DNA from: Caldilineales bacterium
GTDB lineage: Bacteria; Chloroflexota; Anaerolineae; J102
DNA length: 33,864 bases
Direction of reading: 5' to 3'
Assembly (NCBI GenBank): GCA_024102915.1
Contig: JAGFJG010000059.1
Span: 1 to 33,864 of the forward strand
Shown: positions 14,013 through 21,676 of the stretch, one piece after another
Layout of the letters: every line of letters starts with the position of its first letter
Numbering within the stretch: the stretch's first letter is position 1
Notes under the pieces: model-generated
The model's database searches: none
The model's input: only the letters and a program-made list of their open reading frames with translations
What the model was told of the DNA's origin: nothing
Translations under genes and position numbers: made by a program

Positions 14013-14747
14013 ATGCCTCGTCGTGTGGCTGTATTCTCGATTCTGTTGCTGGCGATAGGTCTGGTCGCCGCATGCCAGCCCAATGACCAGGTTGCGCGCG
14101 GGGGGCGGCTTTATGATATGTGGTGGCTGGAAGCCAAGAAGCCGGAACCAGTTCCCGATCATCTTCTGTGGGCCTCGCAGCAGGGAACGAATGAGCGTGT
14201 CGCCTCGGCCACATGGCGCTGTAAAGAGTGCCACGGCTGGGATTACAGGGGGAGTGATGGCGCGTACGGCGAGGGAGATCATTACACCGGTTTCGAGGGC
14301 GTTCTGGCTGCGAAAGCAATGACGCAGGATGAGTTGGTGGCCGTGCTTTCGGGTGAATCCAATCCCGAACATGACTTTTCGGACGTGATGAATCGCGCCG
14401 ACCTGACGGCATTGGCCCGGTTCATACGTGAGGGCATGATTGACATGCGTCCCTACATCAATGCTGACAAATCCGTGAACGGAAATGTCGAAAATGGCGG
14501 ACGCCTCTATGACGTTGGTTGCGTCGCCTGTCACGGGCAGAACGGGCGGGAGATGAACGCAAGTTTGGAGGGAGCCCGGCCTGTCAATCTGCCGAACCTG
14601 GCGACGGACAATCCCTGGGAGGTCTTCCACAAGGCCATGTTCGGGCAACCGGGCGTGCCTGCGATGACATCGGGGGCGAAATTGAACTGGTCGGCGCAGG
14701 ATGTGACCGATGTGGTCACCTACTTGCAGACGCTGCCTCAAAAGTGA
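14013..14747 (+). CDS. Diheme c-type cytochrome lipoprotein
   Basis: An exported electron-transfer protein anchored by lipid. From the ATG at 14013 it has a lipoprotein signal (RRVAVFSILLLAIGLVAAC, lipid Cys21). Two c-type heme sites follow: Cys70-KE-Cys73-His74 (WRCKECHGWDYRG) and Cys170-VA-Cys173-His174 (DVGCVACHGQNG). Each half starts with a similar GGRLYD segment (GGRLYDMWW, GGRLYDVGC), suggesting domain duplication. I prefer this ATG over the GTG at 14001 because GGTGAT just upstream can pair with the 16S tail. It lies 23 bases after the second CooC gene on the same strand, so it is probably co-transcribed with the nickel-enzyme maturation genes; its redox partner is unknown. Confidence 0.85.
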   Translation: MPRRVAVFSILLLAIGLVAACQPNDQVARGGRLYDMWWLEAKKPEPVPDHLLWASQQGTNERVASATWRCKECHGWDYRGSDGAYGEGDHYTGFEGVLAAKAMTQDELVAVLSGESNPEHDFSDVMNRADLTALARFIREGMIDMRPYINADKSVNGNVENGGRLYDVGCVACHGQNGREMNASLEGARPVNLPNLATDNPWEVFHKAMFGQPGVPAMTSGAKLNWSAQDVTDVVTYLQTLPQK

Positions 14748-14836
14748 GAACGTAAGTTATCATCACCTTGATCGCCCCATCCGGCCAGATGCAATCGACC
14801 GGATTTTCCCCTTGTCTCAACTTGTGACTTGAGGAC

Positions 14837-14868
14837 ACAGATCGGGAGGCTGCGGCCTCCCGATCTGT
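14837..14868. terminator. Stem-loop between convergent genes
   Basis: ACAGATCGGGAGGC (14837-14850), loop tgcg, and its exact complement (14855-14868) form a 14-bp stem between the ends of the cytochrome (+) and RIO kinase (-) genes. It lacks a T-run on both sides; a two-way terminator is likely from its location. Confidence 0.6.
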
Positions 14869-14878
14869 CAGTCGTTGC

Positions 14879-15838
14879 CTACAATTCGCCGTCCATAAAG
14901 CGTTGCCAGAGATCGGCAGCCAGCGCCTCAGGGTCAGCTTCGATGCCATAACCTGAGAAATATTGGCACAGGCGTGTCAGGTCGCGCTGCAAAAAGCTGA
15001 ACGCATTTCGGTTGCTTGTGGCCAGCACAGCCTGCGGGAAATCAATGATGAACGCCGTGTTTTGCCAGAACAGGATGTTGTAGGCGGAGAAGTCAGCGTG
15101 GATGCAGTTATGGGTCAGCATCAGTTCGATGTTATTCAGCAGGCGCTGAAACAGGGGTTGGGCCAGCGAAGCGTCCAGGGCGACGCCGTTGAGGGCGGGC
15201 GCAGGAGAACGCACGTCGCCAAGGTATTCCATGAGGATGGTCGTCCCGGCGCGAGCAAGCGGTTTGGGCACATCAACTCCGGCTTCGTACAGCATCTTCA
15301 TTGTGGCAAACTCGTGTTCGATCCACGAGCCGATGTCCACTTCCTTGCCATAGCGCGTTTTCTTGGCCAGGGCGCGATGGCGACGGGTGTCGCGGATGGC
15401 CTTGCCTTCGGCATCGAGCGCCTCGCGGCCCTCCTTGTAGACAGCATCATTGCGCAGACTACGGAAAGCGCGGGGCCGGTAGATTTTAGCGGCGATCAGT
15501 TCCAGGCCAGTGCTGGAGTGCGCCCGACAGCAATAGACAGACGCTTCCTTGCCGCCCTTGACCGGAGCCAGCACGTCGGTGATGATGTGTTCCTGGTAGA
15601 AGGAGGTCAATTGGGCTTGCAGCATCCGATTTTCATTGTGTGATGCGGCGTAGCTGGGCAGGAAGTCTTCTTCGCCCTGCATTTGCTCGATGATCTCGTC
15701 TGGCAGTTGCCCTTTATATGTTTGTGGGCGTTTTTCCATGTTATGGCGGCCCGTTCGGCGCGATTGCCTGCGGCCAATGAATGTGTATTCCATCTCGTCG
15801 GACTCGTTCTGTTCGATCCAATCTATTCTTGTTGACAC
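14879..15838 (-). CDS. RIO1-family serine/threonine protein kinase
   Basis: An atypical kinase/ATPase of the RIO family. Numbered from the GTG at 15838: nucleotide loop KGGKEASVY (94-102), catalytic Lys118 (AAKIYRP), catalytic loop His247-x-Asp249-x4-Asn254 (HADFSAYNI) and metal Asp266 (IIDFPQAV, the DFG equivalent). All catalytic residues are present. The N-terminal 90 residues are charged and poorly defined. I selected GTG 15838 because AGGAG lies 11 bases upstream; ATG 15793 is an alternative. In archaea and eukaryotes RIO kinases act in small-subunit ribosome maturation; the bacterial role is not established. It lies downstream of a tiny transcription unit on the same strand, separated by a terminator. 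Confidence 0.88.
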   Translation of the reverse strand: MSTRIDWIEQNESDEMEYTFIGRRQSRRTGRHNMEKRPQTYKGQLPDEIIEQMQGEEDFLPSYAASHNENRMLQAQLTSFYQEHIITDVLAPVKGGKEASVYCCRAHSSTGLELIAAKIYRPRAFRSLRNDAVYKEGREALDAEGKAIRDTRRHRALAKKTRYGKEVDIGSWIEHEFATMKMLYEAGVDVPKPLARAGTTILMEYLGDVRSPAPALNGVALDASLAQPLFQRLLNNIELMLTHNCIHADFSAYNILFWQNTAFIIDFPQAVLATSNRNAFSFLQRDLTRLCQYFSGYGIEADPEALAADLWQRFMDGEL

Positions 15839-15958
15839 GAGTAATAGGACTCCTGATTTGTTGTGAGAAAACGAAATATCCTGCCTCGGCTTAGAGGCAA
15901 GGACGTTGCACGTGCGCGAAAAGTACCGCGCATGGCTGTTCACAAACCGCAGTCCAAT

Positions 15959-15990
15959 AAAAAAAACTGCGGGCACGCGTACGCCCGCAG
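15959..15990 (-). terminator. Intrinsic terminator on the - strand
   Basis: Read on the - strand, CTGCGGGC (15990-15983), an 8-base loop and GCCCGCAG (15974-15967) are followed at once by eight T (15966-15959). This is a textbook Rho-independent terminator. It closes the small unit that starts near 16115, not the RIO kinase gene, which begins further downstream. Confidence 0.85.
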
Positions 15991-16017
15991 CATGATTATG
16001 CAACTGTTACCAGTCGA

Positions 16018-16086
16018 CTAATTCCCGAGACTGGGATGGCGCACGCGCAGAAATACCACTTGTCCGACGATTTGCAATTGAGCCAT
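16018..16086 (-). CDS. Very small gene, 22-residue peptide, in its own transcription unit
   Basis: A 22-codon frame (begins MAQLQIVGQVVF, ends RHPSLGN) with a near-ideal ribosome site: AAAGGAGG, ten bases before the ATG at 16086. A sigma-70-like promoter lies upstream (TTGACC, 16 bases, TACTAT, 16148-16121) and a strong intrinsic terminator downstream (15990-15959), so the predicted RNA is about 150 bases and carries only this frame. The peptide is basic at the end, hydrophobic in the middle and has no known family. It could be a real microprotein, a leader peptide, or a small RNA with a fortuitous frame. The layout argues against chance. Confidence 0.5.
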   Translation of the reverse strand: MAQLQIVGQVVFLRVRHPSLGN

Positions 16087-16120
16087 TTAACGTGCGCCTC
16101 CTTTCTTAAAGATGGATACG

Positions 16121-16148
16121 ATAGTAGCATAATGCAGAACCAGGTCAA
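16121..16148 (-). promoter_or_regulatory. Sigma-70-like promoter for the 22-codon unit
   Basis: On the - strand TTGACC (16148-16143), a 16-base spacer and TACTAT (16126-16121) fit a housekeeping promoter (5 of 6 at each box). Transcription would start near 16115, about 29 bases before the small ATG. Confidence 0.5.
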
Positions 16149-16223
16149 AATCGGGGTGGGAACCTCTGAAGGGGTGGCGGTGTAATCATTGTTGAAACGT
16201 CTTTTACTGGAGGTACTCGACCC

Positions 16224-16868
16224 ATGCATTTGACTCGCCCGATCGCAAAACAGTACGCTAATCTCGTAGCAATCCTGTTGCTGGCGATTCTGCTGCTGGC
16301 GCTGAACATCACCGTAGCCAGCGCCAAAGGCCCCATTTCAGGCGTCATCACCGGCCCTGGAATCGATCAGCCCATTGAACTTGTCGAAGGCGCTGAACCC
16401 GACCTTGTATCCAGATTGATGGAACGCACGGCGATCTGGTTTGGCGCGGGCGTTGACGCGCTGCCGCAAGAGCCGCCTGCTGGCGATCTGGGGCCGGGTT
16501 ATGAATTGGTCTGGGTGAATGCCGGCCCGCCTGAGATAAGCATCGCAGAACGAACCATTCGTCAGACTCTCTATTTATTTGCTGAAGCCGGGCCGCTGGT
16601 CTTTACGCCGGAACAAGAAGGCCTGCGCAATTGGGGGCCGGGCGTGATTGGTTGGTATCAGGCCCCCGATGGCCTGCGTGAGGCGCTGGTGGCGCTCGGC
16701 GCTCCGATTCCCGACGCGTCCCCAACCGTCGAATCGCCATTGGTTCCGACGAAATTCAGCGGCGAAAACGCCGTTGCGCTACTTGGTCTGGCGGTATTGG
16801 TTGTCATTGTGGCTGGGCTGGGGTTGTTGAGCGCACGGCGGGCGCTTGCCAATTCCCGGCTTGCTTGA
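16224..16868 (+). CDS. Secreted, C-terminally membrane-anchored protein of unknown function
   Basis: A 214-residue protein with a signal peptide (YANLVAILLLAILLLALNITVASAKG, cleavage near residue 35) and one C-terminal membrane segment (NAVALLGLAVLVVIVAGLGLL, about 180-200) followed by a short basic tail (SARRALANSRLA), so most of it would sit outside the membrane. The outer domain has GPISGVITGPGIDQPIELVEG and a Pro-rich hinge (PDASPTVESPLVPTKFSG) before the anchor. No catalytic motif or known family is recognised. GGAGG lies about ten bases ahead of the ATG. Its start faces away from the 22-codon unit, and it ends 19 bases before the convergent glycosyltransferase gene. Confidence 0.7.
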   Translation: MHLTRPIAKQYANLVAILLLAILLLALNITVASAKGPISGVITGPGIDQPIELVEGAEPDLVSRLMERTAIWFGAGVDALPQEPPAGDLGPGYELVWVNAGPPEISIAERTIRQTLYLFAEAGPLVFTPEQEGLRNWGPGVIGWYQAPDGLREALVALGAPIPDASPTVESPLVPTKFSGENAVALLGLAVLVVIVAGLGLLSARRALANSRLA

Positions 16869-16887
16869 ATGATGCGGCGAGATTTCA

Positions 16888-18255
16888 TCAATCGACGCCA
16901 GGCGATTTCACCCTCATCCTTTCAACATAAACCGAAGGCAATGGCCGATAGAGCAACCAGATTGCCAGCGCCAATGCAGTCAGCAGGGCGATGCTGGCGG
17001 TGGCGCGTGACATCATCCATTCGGCAACGGGAACAAGGCTGGCTGGCACAAATGACAATATGAACACCCCTGGCCGCATCAGTGTAGCGGTCAAGATGAC
17101 GAACAAAATCCCTACCGCCCAGTATCGCTTTTTCGACATCTCCCATAAATGTGTGCGCAATCCGTACAGCAAAAGCACGGCAAATACGATGTAGAGCACA
17201 GCGTCGTATTCACGGTGATAGACGACCAGAAGTGAATAGAATGACAGGGCGCTGAAGAGATGTAGGTTGAGGATAGATAGGTCGGTTTTTTCGGGGAGCA
17301 GTGTGCGTCTGGTGCGGATGCGGTACAGAATCAGACCGAGGATCGAGATGGTGAATAGCAGCGAGGCGAACGCGCTAGCAGGATAGCTGAGCCGTAAAAA
17401 TTCCCAGAGATGAATTCCCTCCTGATTGACGTAGTTGTCGGCGGAGATCAACACAGACATTACCATCTCGATCAGTCTGTCGGACAGCAAACGGTCGAGG
17501 ATCAGAAATGAGATTAGCTGTACCGCCACGCCAATCAATAACACCCGCCAGCGCCATGTAAAAAGGAGCAGGAGAACAAGAGGCATCGTTAACGTCGGTT
17601 TGGTCATCGCTAACCCCAATAATATGCCCGCCCAAATGGGTCTATCCTGGGTAAGCAAAAGGCAACCGAGAATGCAAGCAAAGACGAACAGGGTTGTCTG
17701 CCCATTGGAAACAGCGACGCGGGTCGCCATCATACTCAGGAAAATCAAATAGATCGCCAGCTTATGTGATCTGGGAATGGTTTCTCCAACTGGCAATAAC
17801 CTGAAAGACAGCCAGGGGATGATCAAGAGCAATGCGACATTCGTCAACCACCACCCAAATCGGGCAGTCGGCCAGGACAGAAACGCGAATGGCTGAATCA
17901 GCAGTAAGCCCGAAGGCAGAATGCCGGGGATTCCGGGCGGGTGACCCGCCTTGAACGCGATGACATCTTCCGGCGGACTGTTTACAAAACCGGCGTCCAG
18001 GAAATAGATTGGCGTATCGGCGAGCTGGTCATTGCGATTCGCCGTATAAGGATTGTGGCCCTGCCGCACCATGATCCCCGACCACCAGTAGAAATGCAGA
18101 TCGACCGACGCCGTGCGATTGTTGAATGTGTTGGCCGTTGTTCGGGCAAATGAAAGAGCCGCCCACAAGGCGAGGACGGCTAATATCGAAAGTACGAGGA
18201 TTCTATTTCGTTTCGAGTTCGTGGGTTGGGTGTGATCCGTCACCGAATCGTTCAT
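16888..18255 (-). CDS. GT87-like (DUF2029) polytopic membrane glycosyltransferase
   Basis: A 455-residue membrane protein with about ten predicted membrane segments and the layout of GT-C-fold family 87 mannosyl/arabinosyltransferases. After the first membrane helix comes an acidic loop, SVDLHFYWWSGIMVRQGHNPYTANRND, with the conserved Asp and the GxNPY motif, then a periplasmic loop with HPPGIPGILP and helices including NGQTTLFVFACILGCLLL and AMTKPTLTMPLVLLLL. Such enzymes use lipid-linked sugars at the outer face of the membrane; donor and acceptor are unknown here. The gene ends tail to tail with the anchored secreted protein and begins 30 bases after the molybdenum hydroxylase gene. Confidence 0.78.
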   Translation of the reverse strand: MNDSVTDHTQPTNSKRNRILVLSILAVLALWAALSFARTTANTFNNRTASVDLHFYWWSGIMVRQGHNPYTANRNDQLADTPIYFLDAGFVNSPPEDVIAFKAGHPPGIPGILPSGLLLIQPFAFLSWPTARFGWWLTNVALLLIIPWLSFRLLPVGETIPRSHKLAIYLIFLSMMATRVAVSNGQTTLFVFACILGCLLLTQDRPIWAGILLGLAMTKPTLTMPLVLLLLFTWRWRVLLIGVAVQLISFLILDRLLSDRLIEMVMSVLISADNYVNQEGIHLWEFLRLSYPASAFASLLFTISILGLILYRIRTRRTLLPEKTDLSILNLHLFSALSFYSLLVVYHREYDAVLYIVFAVLLLYGLRTHLWEMSKKRYWAVGILFVILTATLMRPGVFILSFVPASLVPVAEWMMSRATASIALLTALALAIWLLYRPLPSVYVERMRVKSPGVD

Positions 18256-18285
18256 CCCAGGCTCGCACTATCCAATCTCTGATTC

Positions 18286-21090
18286 CTACTTCTGTGAAGC
18301 CAACGCCAGGGCTATCTCCTCCTGATCAACCGGCAGCCGGTCGATGCGCACGCCCACCGCATTTTTGATGGCGTTGGTGATGGCAGGCGTGGTGGGGATG
18401 CTGACGATCTCGCCCACGCCCTTGGCCCCATATGGCCCAGCCGCTGATGGGTGCTCCACCGGAATAGAAACGATCTCAGGCGTGTGGGCGATAGAGGGCA
18501 TCCGGTAACGCGCCAGATGGTCGGTGAATGGCATGCCTTCTTCTACGATAAAATTCTCGGTGAGGGCGTTGCCCAGACCCATCATCAAACCGCCCTCGAT
18601 CTGGCCGACGAAGCCGAGCGGATTGATCACCTTGCCCACATCCGTGGCGGCGATGAGCGTGAGCACCTCGACCTCGCCGGTCAATGTGTTCACTTCGACT
18701 TCGGCGGCCTGGGCGGCGAACGAGAACGCGAAATGCATGTCGCCGCCCTGGCCCAACGGTTTCGTTTCGGGCGCCCAATATTCGTACAGCGCCCGCGGCT
18801 CCCGCCCCTCAGAGCGCATCATGCCGACGACCTCGCCCAGCGGCACGCGATGCCCATTCACCTGCGCTAATCCCTCGATGAAACGAATCTGGTCCGGCGG
18901 CTGGTCGAAACGCTCGGCCAGCGTGCGGGCCATGCCCTCGCGCAAAGTCTGTGCAGCCATGCGCACGGCATTGCCGGTGACGAAGGTCTGGCGAGAGGCC
19001 GTGGTGGGGCCGCCATCCGGGGTGAGGTCGGTGTCCATCACCAGCACGCGCACATGGTCGGGCGAAAGCTGGAATTCCTCGGCGGTGATCAATTGAATAA
19101 CGGTGACGAGACCCTGACCAAGCTCGGCTGACGATGTGCGAGCTTCAAAAGTGCCATCTTCGAAAAGCTCCACTTCGGCCCGCGCTTTGTCGGGAGCGCC
19201 GCCGCCCAACCCGGTGTTTTTATAACCCACGGCAAAGCCCCAGGCCCGGACGTGATGCGGTTTCCCCGGCACAGGTTTCGGCTCGAAGGGATTGCCTCCG
19301 GCTCGCCGCCGCATTTCCGCATCCACGCCATCGATGCACTCCATCAGGCCCACGCTCTCGCGCAAGACCTGGCCCGTGTTGGTGACGCTGCCGATGCGCA
19401 AGGCGTTGTGGCGGCGCAATTCGACCGGATCGATGCCCAGCGTTGCGGCCAGTTCGTCGACGATGCTTTCCACGGCGAAGGCCGATTGGGTGACCCCGAA
19501 CCCTCGGAACGCCCCCGCTGGCGGGTTGTTCGTGTACATGGCATAGCAATCTGCGCGCACGTGCGGCGCTTCGTAAGGGCCAGCCGAATGCGTGGTGGCG
19601 CGGGTCATCACTTTCTCGCCCAACGAGGCGTAAGCGCCGGTGTCGCCGTACAATTCGGTTTCGACCGCCGTGATCGTGCCATCATTTTTTGCGCCGATCT
19701 TGACCCGGATCTGAGTGCCGTGCCGCTTCGGATGGGCGACGAGGCTTTCGTGCCGGTTGTAGAGCAGTTTGATAGGGCGACCGGTGACATTCGCCAAAAG
19801 CGCGGCATGAATTTGCCCGGCGATGTCTTCCTTGCCGCCGAAGCCCCCGCCCATCAATTGGCCGACCACGCGCACACGGTCCTCAGGCCAGCCCAGGGTG
19901 CGGGCGACCTGATGGCGGTCGGCATAGGGAATCTGCGAGCCGACGTAGATTTCCATACGACCGTTGTCCAGCGGCCGGGCGATGACGCACTCCGGTTCCA
20001 GGAAAGCATGGTCGGTGATGGCCGTATGATAGGTGTGTTCGAGGATGACATCGGCTTCGGCGAAGCCCTGGGCCATGTCGCCTTTACGCACTTTGATATG
20101 CTTGAGCAGATTGCCGTTTTCATGAAGTTGCGGGCTGTCGGGCTGTCGGGCCTGCACGGGATTGCTGATCACCGGCTGCGGTTCTAACTCGACCTCGATC
20201 AATTCCAGGGCGGCGCTGGCTAGCTCGCGCGTCTCGGCGGCGACAATGGCGATGGCATCGCCCACATAGCGCACGCGCTCGCCCACGCCGATCAAACTCG
20301 GCCAGTCGTAAATCACCAGGCCGTGGTTGTGTTCTCCGGGAATATCGTCGGCGGTGAGCACGGCTAGCACGCCCGGCAACGCCTGCGCCTTTTCCACATC
20401 GACACGGCGGACGATGGCGTGCGGGATATCAGCCCGGCGCACGCGCGCATGCGCCATCTCCTCGAAATAAAGATCATCGGTATAAATCGCCCCGCCGGTG
20501 ACTTTGGCGACGGCATCGGGCCGCAATTGCACGGTTCCTACCGCCCGCAAAGGTTGGGATGAAGGCGCGCAGTCGGGTTCGGGCACGGCCTCGCCGGTGC
20601 GGATGCTGTGGGCGGCAGCCTGGATTGCGCGCTCGATGGTGGGGTAACCGGCGCAGCGGCAGAGGGTGTCTTTGAGGGCTTTGCGAATGTCGGCGGAACT
20701 GGGTTCGGCGTTCCGCTGTAGTAAAGCTGCTGCGGTCATGATCTGGCCGGGAATGCAGAAACCGCATTGCACCGCGCCGTGCGTGACAAAGGCTTCTTGC
20801 AGTGGGTGCAGTTCACCCATGCGCCCGGTGTGAGGCGGCATCGTGTCGGCCAGCCCCTCGATGGTCACGACATCACGCCCGGCTGCTTTGGCCGCCGGAT
20901 ACGCACACGAAAGCGCGGGCTCGCCATCGACCAGCACCGTGCAGCTCCCGCATTCGGCCTCCTCACATCCGATCTTCGTGCCGGTGAGGTGCAGGCGGTA
21001 TCGCAGCACGTCGGCCAGCGTCTCCCCGGCTTGGAAGTCGATCGTCGTGGGTTTGGAATTGAGCGTGAATTCAATTGTCTGTGTTGTCAT
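18286..21090 (-). CDS. Molybdenum hydroxylase (xanthine dehydrogenase family), fused 2x[2Fe-2S] and molybdopterin subunits
   Basis: Hydroxylates an aldehyde, purine or other heterocycle with electrons leaving through two Fe-S clusters. From the ATG at 21090 (MTTQTIEF): plant-type [2Fe-2S] with Cys42, 47, 50, 62; second [2Fe-2S] with Cys109, 112, 144, 146 (CGFC ... CRCAGYP). Next is the hammerhead domain (DAVAKVTGGAIYTDDL) from about residue 190, then the molybdopterin domains: QLMGGGFGGKED, PAGAFRGFGVTQS, SSAELGQGLVTV and the C-terminal GAKGVGE with the active-site Glu. Many relatives have the two parts as separate subunits; this single chain of 934 residues resembles Desulfovibrio-type aldehyde oxidoreductase (about 907). 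The substrate cannot be told. The FAD subunit gene is nearby, separated by a small opposite-strand gene. Confidence 0.9.
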   Translation of the reverse strand: MTTQTIEFTLNSKPTTIDFQAGETLADVLRYRLHLTGTKIGCEEAECGSCTVLVDGEPALSCAYPAAKAAGRDVVTIEGLADTMPPHTGRMGELHPLQEAFVTHGAVQCGFCIPGQIMTAAALLQRNAEPSSADIRKALKDTLCRCAGYPTIERAIQAAAHSIRTGEAVPEPDCAPSSQPLRAVGTVQLRPDAVAKVTGGAIYTDDLYFEEMAHARVRRADIPHAIVRRVDVEKAQALPGVLAVLTADDIPGEHNHGLVIYDWPSLIGVGERVRYVGDAIAIVAAETRELASAALELIEVELEPQPVISNPVQARQPDSPQLHENGNLLKHIKVRKGDMAQGFAEADVILEHTYHTAITDHAFLEPECVIARPLDNGRMEIYVGSQIPYADRHQVARTLGWPEDRVRVVGQLMGGGFGGKEDIAGQIHAALLANVTGRPIKLLYNRHESLVAHPKRHGTQIRVKIGAKNDGTITAVETELYGDTGAYASLGEKVMTRATTHSAGPYEAPHVRADCYAMYTNNPPAGAFRGFGVTQSAFAVESIVDELAATLGIDPVELRRHNALRIGSVTNTGQVLRESVGLMECIDGVDAEMRRRAGGNPFEPKPVPGKPHHVRAWGFAVGYKNTGLGGGAPDKARAEVELFEDGTFEARTSSAELGQGLVTVIQLITAEEFQLSPDHVRVLVMDTDLTPDGGPTTASRQTFVTGNAVRMAAQTLREGMARTLAERFDQPPDQIRFIEGLAQVNGHRVPLGEVVGMMRSEGREPRALYEYWAPETKPLGQGGDMHFAFSFAAQAAEVEVNTLTGEVEVLTLIAATDVGKVINPLGFVGQIEGGLMMGLGNALTENFIVEEGMPFTDHLARYRMPSIAHTPEIVSIPVEHPSAAGPYGAKGVGEIVSIPTTPAITNAIKNAVGVRIDRLPVDQEEIALALASQK

Positions 21091-21287
21091 CGTGAGATTC
21101 CCAAAGCTGTGATGTGGAGATGGCGGATGCCGTTTGGTTCGCGGCAAGACGTCATTATAAGCCACCTTGTGCGATGCTGAAAGAGAAGCGCTGCGGACGG
21201 GCGAGCTTGGCCGGCGAGCTGTTTCGCGCTATCATCCACCATTCGGAATTCACCAACCCCCATACTATCCGGAGATGCACCAACAAT

Positions 21288-21563
21288 ATGACCGGCCAGA
21301 TTGATCAACTAAGTGAATTGTTTCGCGACGCGGGCAAAGCCCATCACCAAGCTTTTTTCGCCACCGATGGCGACGACCCGGAATGGCCCCTGTGGTACGC
21401 TGAATATTTGATCGACAACGTGCGCCCAATCCTGGGCGAGGAACTCACCGTGAGCGAACTTGTCTATCATCTGGTGACGCTGAGCAAACGCCAACCGGTT
21501 TTCACGGAAAGCTGCACCTGGCCGCAATACTACGCCTATTATTTCAGCGAGCAATACAAATAG
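21288..21563 (+). CDS. Small conserved-looking protein of unknown function, 91 aa
   Basis: From the ATG at 21288: MTGQIDQLSELFRDAGKAHHQAFFATDGDDPEWPLWYAEYLIDN ..., a soluble acidic protein. The AHHQAF...DGDDPEWPLWYAEYL stretch, rich in His, Trp and acidic residues, looks like a conserved core, but I cannot name a family with an established function. The frame extends upstream to 21114, where it overlaps the hydroxylase start on the other strand and codes poor-quality sequence, so the internal ATG is preferred. It separates the hydroxylase gene from its FAD-subunit gene on the opposite strand. Confidence 0.7.
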   Translation: MTGQIDQLSELFRDAGKAHHQAFFATDGDDPEWPLWYAEYLIDNVRPILGEELTVSELVYHLVTLSKRQPVFTESCTWPQYYAYYFSEQYK

Positions 21564-21616
21564 CCTGGGTTCGACGTTGCGGGTGCTGAGGTCTGAACGA
21601 TTCGCCTGGATTCAGA

Positions 21617-21647
21617 GAAATCTGCGCCAATCTGTGAAATCTGCGGA
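21617..21647. repeat. Intergenic direct repeat GAAATCTGCG
   Basis: GAAATCTGCG occurs at 21617-21626 and 21636-21645 within the text gaaatctgcgccaatctgtg followed by aaatctgcgga. A related word (aaatctgcggag) appears near 25668. It is a short dispersed spacer repeat with no visible function. Confidence 0.4.
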
Positions 21648-21676
21648 TACTCTTCCTGATTCTTGCGCTGACTCGA

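Noticed and set aside
13537..14741. Open frames of 291 and 353 codons opposite cooC and the cytochrome gene
   Set aside because: Arg/Pro/His-rich antisense translations without motifs.
15996..16229. 77-codon - strand frame at the tiny unit
   Set aside because: It crosses the promoter and ribosome site in a different frame; the 22-codon frame right after AAAGGAGG is the better reading.
19252..20187. Open frame of 311 codons opposite the molybdenum hydroxylase
   Set aside because: Antisense shadow; the hydroxylase motifs on the other strand are unambiguous.
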